64,000 nt of DNA. Source: Candidatus Marispirochaeta associata (lineage in GTDB: Bacteria > Spirochaetota > Spirochaetia > JC444 > Marispirochaetaceae). Below the pieces are notes generated by a model. That model searched no databases. It saw only the letters and a program-made list of their open reading frames with translations, and was not told where the DNA came from. A program made the position numbers and the translations under genes. The stretch's first letter is position 1; every line of letters begins with the position of its first letter. This document shows positions 59,529 through 64,000 of this stretch, one piece after another. The DNA is taken from assembly GCA_001749745.1 (NCBI GenBank), contig JWTM01000424.1, forward strand, positions 372,001-436,000, read 5' to 3'.

Positions 59529-59633
59529 GATAGAAAAGGACAATATAGTATCAGGATAAATGATCAATGGAGGATCTGCTTCTACTGGAATAATAGTACT
59601 GCGAGTGAAGTTGAGATAGCAGACTATCACTAA
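59511..59633 (+). pseudogene. higB: higB toxin remnant, C-terminal part only
   Basis: In frame with TAA 59631-59633 the sequence reads GDRKGQYSIRINDQWRICF, then a Tyr-Trp pair and a final VEIADYH. This is the unmistakable C-terminus of HigB/RelE-family mRNA endoribonucleases. A stop at 59508-59510 closes the frame upstream, and everything before about 59526 is repeat sequence, so roughly the first half of the toxin is missing. It cannot fold as an active toxin. The antitoxin gene follows 14 bases later. Confidence 0.85.
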
Positions 59634-59647
59634 GATAGGAGATTCTT

Positions 59648-59899
59648 ATGGAAAGAATACCATCAATTACACCCTGCGAAATCTTATTGGAAGAGTTTCT
59701 TATACCTATGAAAATATCAGCTTATAGATTGGCAAAGGATACCAATGTTCCTGATACAAGAATTTCCCAAATATTAAAGGGAAAGCGAAAAATAACTGCT
59801 GATACAGCTTTACGGTTCTCAAAATATTTTGCCAATTCAGCCGATTTTTGGTTAGGAATCCAGGATGAATTTGATTTAAAAGTAAAAAAGAAAAAATAG
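59648..59899 (+). CDS. higA: HigA-family antitoxin, truncated by frame or by slippage
   Basis: 83 residues in frame 0, AGGAG before the ATG. The XRE helix-turn-helix shows ISAYRLAKDTNVPDTRISQI, KGKRKITADTALRFSKYF and the HigA mark ADFWLGIQDEFDL. The frame ends in a run of lysines. A -1 shift at the heptamer A AAA AAG (59884-59890) continues as EKIAHELEKIPHVKAS and stops at 59940, the normal HigA tail. Either a base was lost or the shift is programmed. Its toxin partner is broken, so it is an orphan repressor at best. Confidence 0.88.
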   Translation: MERIPSITPCEILLEEFLIPMKISAYRLAKDTNVPDTRISQILKGKRKITADTALRFSKYFANSADFWLGIQDEFDLKVKKKK

Positions 59900-60061
59900 C
59901 ACATGAATTAGAAAAAATACCACATGTCAAAGCATCGTAATGATTCTCGAATCGTCACCTAACTGCGAACTCCCGGCTACGCTTCGTTCCACTCCAATTG
60001 ACTCCCCTTGGTCGCTAACTTCGTATACTCGTGGTACGTTCAAAATCCTGGAGAACCTACA

Positions 60062-60367
60062 TTGAAAGAAGACATTTTAGAACAGCTTGTTGAGGACTGG
60101 CTCATATCGCGAAACGGCTATTTTGTGAAACATAATCTTCGCTACCGGCCTAGTCCGAATCATCCGGATCTGAGTGGTGTCCGGCATTTCAGGCAGAGGC
60201 GACATATAACGAGAAGTCGTCGGAGTTTCAGAAACGTGAACGATGCACTTATCGAAGAGTACCAAGCTCGGATTATCGAGGCGAGCGATACAACCCTTGA
60301 AGCCACCGATATAGGACGACTTCTGCAACTGATGAAGGCTGCAGGCTTACAGTTTCAGAAAGCTTGA
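60062..60367 (+). pseudogene. fragmentary gene, nuclease-like N-terminus joined to unrelated tail
   Basis: 101 codons from TTG 60062, GGAGA upstream. The first 35 residues (KEDILEQLVEDWLISRNGYF, then KHNLRYRPSPNHPD) resemble the start of a restriction-endonuclease-like family whose acidic core should follow. Instead an Arg-rich, low-quality stretch appears at 60175-60235, then a helical end DTTLEATDIGRLLQLMKAAG. No D-ExK core remains. It is probably a deletion product. A better-looking frame runs briefly at +1 across 60180-60240. Confidence 0.4.
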
Positions 60368-60483
60368 GGAGAGCTTTTCCCTGAGATCATGCCGAGCGGC
60401 CGGCGTGGAGAGCGGCGGCTGAATAATAGAGGCTGTTAGTATAGGATACCATCATATATATTTCAAATAGGGCGGAGAGCGAC

Positions 60484-60888
60484 ATGCTATATTCAGGATC
60501 ATGCTTGTGCGGGAATATTCAATTTGAGGTTTCAGGTGAGTTTGAGGAGTTCTATTTCTGCCATTGTAAATCGTGTCGTAAAGATACCGGTTCGGCACAT
60601 GCCGCAAACCTCTTTTCTTCGACCGCCGAATTGAAGTGGCTGAAAGGTGAGGAGGATGTACGCACCTATAATCATAACAATTCTGGCCACATAAAAAGCT
60701 TTTGCCCCGTCTGTAGCTCCGCCCTGCCGAATCTTCAAATGAATGGGAAGTTACTGGTTGTGCCCGCGGGAAGCCTGGACACAGAGCTTGAGATTGTTCC
60801 TTCCGGTCATATCTTTCTCCAGGAAAAAGCGAACTGGGATTCTAATCTGGAGAAGGTTCCCCGGTATGATAGTCTACCGCCGGAATAG
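60484..60888 (+). CDS. GFA-like (glutathione-dependent formaldehyde-activating family) zinc protein
   Basis: 134 residues with GGAGAG before the ATG. The zinc ligands appear as GSCLCGNIQFEV, FYFCHCKSCRKDTGS and KSFCPVCSSALP, the standard CENP-V/GFA order. Despite the name, most members have no proven formaldehyde activity. Stand-alone gene in the accessory region. Confidence 0.92.
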   Translation: MLYSGSCLCGNIQFEVSGEFEEFYFCHCKSCRKDTGSAHAANLFSSTAELKWLKGEEDVRTYNHNNSGHIKSFCPVCSSALPNLQMNGKLLVVPAGSLDTELEIVPSGHIFLQEKANWDSNLEKVPRYDSLPPE

Positions 60889-60988
60889 GGCGGACTGTTC
60901 CTACGCCCCCCCCTCTCGCCCAAAAGCATCGCACGTCATTGGACAAGCTCGCTCAGTAGATGGGTATTCGGTTCCTGACCCTGCTATG

Positions 60989-61294
60989 TTAAGCAGCTAT
61001 CTCCGGAATCAAAACCAGCACGAGAATCGGTAGAAAGTTGATAAGCGGTAAAAACAATACTGCCAATGCAATACGCAACATCTTGAGCCGGTAGAATACC
61101 CATGGAACCAGAATCGAGAATACTAGCACAAAGGGAAACAGTAGCAGGCTATAGACTGCGACATAGATTGCCGGGCCCGAGCCGCCGTCGCTCAGCATGG
61201 CTGAAAACATCGCCGGGAGAATGGTAAAGGGAAGGGCTAGGGCATAGATGATGTCGGCGATAATAAGACTGCGTTTGACCTTATTCGGCGCCAT
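60989..61294 (-). CDS. small membrane protein
   Basis: 101 residues from ATG 61294, fixed by AGGAGG six bases upstream. Three hydrophobic segments (about 12-32, 45-65, 75-95) and little soluble sequence. No family is recognised. The start overlaps the end of the preceding exported-protein gene by 14 bases, so they share an operon. Confidence 0.65.
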   Translation of the reverse strand: MAPNKVKRSLIIADIIYALALPFTILPAMFSAMLSDGGSGPAIYVAVYSLLLFPFVLVFSILVPWVFYRLKMLRIALAVLFLPLINFLPILVLVLIPEIAA

Positions 61295-61802
61295 TTTGAA
61301 CCTCCTCATTACGCTTGGATCCGGAGCGTGGATACAGCGGAACGGAGAGCCGTAAGCCTATGTCGAAGCCGGATCCCTCCGGGCCGAGGCGTATGTTGAA
61401 GAAGGGGGAGGGGACGACGCGCGGCTTCTCGAAGAATACTACGGCGGCAAAGAGACTGGGGAAGTAGAAGAGGTCGAGTTCAGCCAGGAACCAGGGCACG
61501 GTACCGTCGGGACCGGTATCGATCGAGACTCCAGGGGCGAGGAAGCCGTAGAGCATTGGCCAGACGGCGTCGAAGCGGAAGGCCTCGCTCTCGGTATTGT
61601 AGCCTGCTTTAAGCTCGAAGCTCGAGAGCGAGAAGGCCCCGCTCCCGCCGACGGAGTAGCGTTTCAGTGATACTCCCGGTACCGGCGTTCCGCCTCCGTC
61701 GGCCCAGATGGCGACGACTCCGGGAGCGAAAAGGGACTCCTCGGCGGAGATCCCGGAGAAGGCAATGAAAAGGCAGAATAGGAAAAGGATGTACTTTCTC
61801 AT
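61281..61802 (-). CDS. exported beta-rich protein of unknown function
   Basis: 173 residues from ATG 61802. The signal peptide covers about residues 1-19 and ends FSGISA. The rest alternates aromatic and polar residues (SLSSFELKAGYNTESEAFRF, later PFFNIRLG), suggesting a small beta barrel or sandwich in the envelope. TATATT (61809-61814, minus strand) ends six bases before the ATG, so the message may be leaderless. Confidence 0.6.
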   Translation of the reverse strand: MRKYILFLFCLFIAFSGISAEESLFAPGVVAIWADGGGTPVPGVSLKRYSVGGSGAFSLSSFELKAGYNTESEAFRFDAVWPMLYGFLAPGVSIDTGPDGTVPWFLAELDLFYFPSLFAAVVFFEKPRVVPSPFFNIRLGPEGSGFDIGLRLSVPLYPRSGSKRNEEVQNGAE

Positions 61803-61984
61803 GGAGATAATATACTGAAATAGTAAGGTTTCGCCACTAAACTGAACCGCCCCGACTTTATCAGAGACCAAATCTTGAGAGAGAACATGTAGCAATAGCT
61901 CAAAGGTGAATGTGGTAGAATGATCGCATAATCGAACGCTGCACAATATTCCATTGATTATTTGCTTGATCGTCGAGGTGAATT

Positions 61985-62310
61985 ATGACTAACAACGTTA
62001 TCCCCTTCAGCCCCAAGAACGGTGATACTGGTGAACAGGCTCAAACGATTGGATTCATGGAGGCTGAGAACGGTCCCGCCATCAATTGGATGAACTGGCG
62101 CGGCGGCCCTAACGATTGGCATAAAGATACAGGACCATACCAAGGCGATTTTATGATAAAAACATCATTGAGATAGGCGAGAGCATGGAGCATGTCGCAT
62201 TCTGCTTATCAAAGCAAGGATTCACCATCGGCAAGATCGCCGAGATTACCTACCTCTCGCCGAGTGAGGTTGAATCAGCTGTTCGAGAATATTCTTTTAC
62301 TAAATCCTAA
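61985..62310 (+). pseudogene. frameshifted gene, C-terminus like Rpn/PDDEXK transposase tails
   Basis: The first frame runs 61985-62176 (63 codons; MTNNVIPFSPKNGD onward) and has a weak ribosome site. A -1 frame takes over near 62146 and reads RFYDKNIIEIGESMEHVAFC, then KQGFTIGKIAEITYLSPSEV to TAA 62308-62310. The second part resembles the helical tail of Rpn-type recombination-promoting nucleases. The break is near a TTTT run. It is either a decayed gene or two unrelated scraps. Confidence 0.4.
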
Positions 62311-62361
62311 AGACTATACGGCATGCTATCTAATAGCTATTCATTCCTTCTCGCATCATCT

Positions 62362-63687
62362 CTAGCGTCTCATCGCCTCAATCGTCTGATTGATATCCGC
62401 CCGCAAGGCCGCCTCCCCGGTTTTGCTCGGGATACCCTGCGCGACGATCTGAAAAATGTTCTGAGAGATAATATCGTCCAGGTAGGAGTAGAGTTTGAAG
62501 TCAGGATCGGTATATGAGTTTCTAATAATCCTGCTTAAGAAGTCGGGATTCAGCAGTTTCATTCCTTCAGAATGGAGGCCGGTTCTCTTGTATACGGATT
62601 GTACTACCTGGCGGTTGGCAGGTAATGTGTTGGTCCCCATCCAGACTTCGTGCTGGATCTCCTCGTTGCCGGCTATAAACTCCATGAACTTAAAGGCCGC
62701 CTCTTTATTCCTGCTGCGGGAACTCATACCGATCTGAACGGTGTAGAGCTTCGATGCCGAACGGCCGTGAGGTCCCTTCGGATAGGCGATCGCCTCCCAT
62801 TCGAAATCCTCATACTTTAGTATTCTATAGGGATATGTGCCGTAGGCCCGGTACTCGGAGAGGTTGAAGGGCTTGAAACCGACCGCGCCGTGTTCAAAAT
62901 CGCGCTCAGTAAGGTTTTTACCCTGCTTGAGCTGGTAAATACGCGAGAGAAAATCGATGGTCTCCTGCATTCGTATCGGATTGTAGCCGATCTTCGTACC
63001 GTTCTCGTTGAAGAGGTTGTCATCGTTGGTGTAGAAGGCGTGGTGCCAGTCGTAGCCGTAGACGCCGAACTGATCCAGCTCCCCGTCGCCGTCGGTATCT
63101 CTGGTCAGGGCGTCGCAGATGGAGTAGAACTGGCGCCAGTTCCAGGAATCCTGATCGATCGATATCCCTTCGCTGTCGAGCAGGGTCTTGTTGTAGATCA
63201 TGAAACTGGGGACTACCGAAATCGGCAGTGAGTATTGTCGCCCCCGAAACATTCCGGCCCTGAGCGCTTCGGGATAAATATCGTTTTGGTCGAATGTGGT
63301 CGACCGTTCAATGTGCGGCCCCAGATTTTCGAGCAATCCGATGGAGGCATAGGTGTTGAAGTCCTCCTCGACGAGCAGAAAAAGGTCGGGCTCTTTACCC
63401 TTAAGTACGAGCTGGGCAAACCACTCGGAGTAGTATTTGTAGAGGGTTCCTGTCGTATATTTTATTCGAATATTCTCGTTTCCGGGTTGTCGGTTAAATA
63501 TCTCCGCGGCTTTGTCGTAGATCGCATAGGCGAAGTTCTGTGGAACCCCCCAGCTATTTCCAGAATAGAGTGCTATCTTGATTACTACCGGGCGATTTTT
63601 AAAGTACTGTCGGAAGACTAGGCCGGATAGGATTAGAAGCAGGGCAATGAAAATTACATACAGGGCCGGTTTATTCGTTTTCAGCAT
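62362..63687 (-). CDS. membrane-anchored family-1 solute-binding protein
   Basis: 441 residues. One hydrophobic anchor (about 9-27), no lipobox Cys, then a sugar-ABC-type binding fold: ENIRIKYTTGTLYKYYSEWF, EPDLFLLVEEDF, LPISVVPSFMIYNKTLLDSEG and a late NTLPANRQV. The ATG abuts the TAG of the response-regulator gene, so the two are translationally coupled. This hints at a sensory receptor working with that regulator and not a transport receptor; no permease or ATPase gene follows. Confidence 0.85.
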   Translation of the reverse strand: MLKTNKPALYVIFIALLLILSGLVFRQYFKNRPVVIKIALYSGNSWGVPQNFAYAIYDKAAEIFNRQPGNENIRIKYTTGTLYKYYSEWFAQLVLKGKEPDLFLLVEEDFNTYASIGLLENLGPHIERSTTFDQNDIYPEALRAGMFRGRQYSLPISVVPSFMIYNKTLLDSEGISIDQDSWNWRQFYSICDALTRDTDGDGELDQFGVYGYDWHHAFYTNDDNLFNENGTKIGYNPIRMQETIDFLSRIYQLKQGKNLTERDFEHGAVGFKPFNLSEYRAYGTYPYRILKYEDFEWEAIAYPKGPHGRSASKLYTVQIGMSSRSRNKEAAFKFMEFIAGNEEIQHEVWMGTNTLPANRQVVQSVYKRTGLHSEGMKLLNPDFLSRIIRNSYTDPDFKLYSYLDDIISQNIFQIVAQGIPSKTGEAALRADINQTIEAMRR

Positions 63688-64000
63688 CTACGAGAAGTCC
63701 TTCAGCATCAGTCCGTACTGGATAGCGAATATTGCTATCTGGGTTCTGTCGCGGAGGTCGAGTTTTTTGAGAATTGTACTAATATAGTTTCTCACTGTTC
63801 CTTCCGAGAGATGGATCTCGTTAATAATCTCCTTGTTGGAGAGTCCTCTTCCGATGTACTGGATTATCCTTAGTTCAATCAGTGAAAGATTGTCTACTGT
63901 CTGATTCTCGTCGGTAAAGACATAGGACTGAGCCATCCGCCCGAAGATTTCAAATACCTTTTGAGCGGTCTTGGGATCGATTGAGACGCCCCCGGAATGA
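63688..64000 (-). CDS. NarL/LuxR-type response regulator (partial)
   Basis: The frame continues past the right edge. What is visible is the end of the linker (SGGVSIDPKTAQKVFEIFGR) and the helix-turn-helix LSLIELRIIQYIGRGLSNKE, then HLSEGTVRNYISTILKKLDL. The receiver must lie outside the window. It is the first known gene of a unit with the anchored solute-binding protein. Confidence 0.88.
   Translation of the reverse strand, partial: HSGGVSIDPKTAQKVFEIFGRMAQSYVFTDENQTVDNLSLIELRIIQYIGRGLSNKEIINEIHLSEGTVRNYISTILKKLDLRDRTQIAIFAIQYGLMLKDFS

Noticed and set aside
59941..60061. Another copy of the dispersed repeat (CGGCTACGCTTCGTTCC)
   Set aside because: It shares only the CTACGCTT segment with the repeat core, and the flanks do not align.
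47875..60483. Integron cassette array
   Set aside because: Small unrelated genes separated by partly palindromic repeats suggested attC sites. The genes point in both directions, I found no RYYYAAC/GTTRRRY pairs at the repeat ends, and no integrase gene is visible.

Overview
The window comes from a bacterial chromosome of roughly 55-58% GC by eye. A free-living, probably anaerobic or facultative spirochaete (Spirochaetales) is the best guess. The support is circumstantial: loose lipoprotein lipoboxes ending SFGC, AFVGC and LSSC, a PEGA lipoprotein, many two-component and chemotaxis proteins, and several Tct/ABC uptake systems. No rRNA, tRNA, CRISPR array or complete transposon was seen.

Layout. 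1-4 kb: end of a GGDEF protein, a lipoprotein/barrel pair and an aldo-keto reductase. 4-16 kb: a large catabolic locus. A GntR/FCD repressor and a cupin face a tctBAC carrier operon, followed by a PdxA-like dehydrogenase, a TIM-barrel isomerase, a VOC protein, a two-subunit transketolase, an iron alcohol dehydrogenase, a LarA-like racemase, an Asp/Glu-racemase-like protein and a cyclophilin-like protein. Palindromes built on ATGGTATA lie over the promoters. The likely substrate class is a hydroxy- or sugar acid. 16-23 kb: folate enzyme, glycogen debranching enzyme, a beta-hydroxyacid dehydrogenase, a chemoreceptor and a CsgD-like regulator. 23-29 kb: an SNF2 helicase with a partner protein, then pcm and DUF72. 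29-37 kb: DUF2264, MsrA, nitroreductase, PfkB kinase, M20 peptidase with a YfcC-like carrier, ferredoxin and response regulator. 37-47 kb: cobalamin adenosyltransferase, a GNAT/histidine-kinase fusion, TrkA/TrkH, AEC carrier, lipoprotein, TrxB, MFS and a nitroreductase.

47.9-62.3 kb is accessory and mosaic. It carries copies of a small dispersed repeat (core GCCGCCCGCTTCGCTTGAT), a GxxExxY gene behind very large palindromes, an Abi_2 (AbiF-like HEPN) gene preceded by its own promoter and a compact structured RNA candidate, a decayed higBA locus (higB cut off at a repeat copy, higA interrupted at an A AAA AAG slippery heptamer), and other broken genes. Embedded in it is a sugar-type ABC importer with a UroD-family enzyme and an AraC-type response regulator facing a LytS-type kinase. 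A short protein there resembles the kinase dimerisation region without its catalytic parts. 62.3-64 kb: an anchored solute-binding protein directly coupled to a NarL-type regulator that runs out of the window.

A theme across the window is the promoter arrangement. At least ten genes have a sigma70-like -10 box ending only 5-9 bases before the ATG and no usable Shine-Dalgarno, which predicts leaderless mRNAs. Genes inside operons have ordinary GGAGG sites. The most novel candidates are the Abi_2/RNA pair, the leaderless promoter class, the repeat/palindrome family with its GxxExxY gene, and the possible -1 frameshift in higA.
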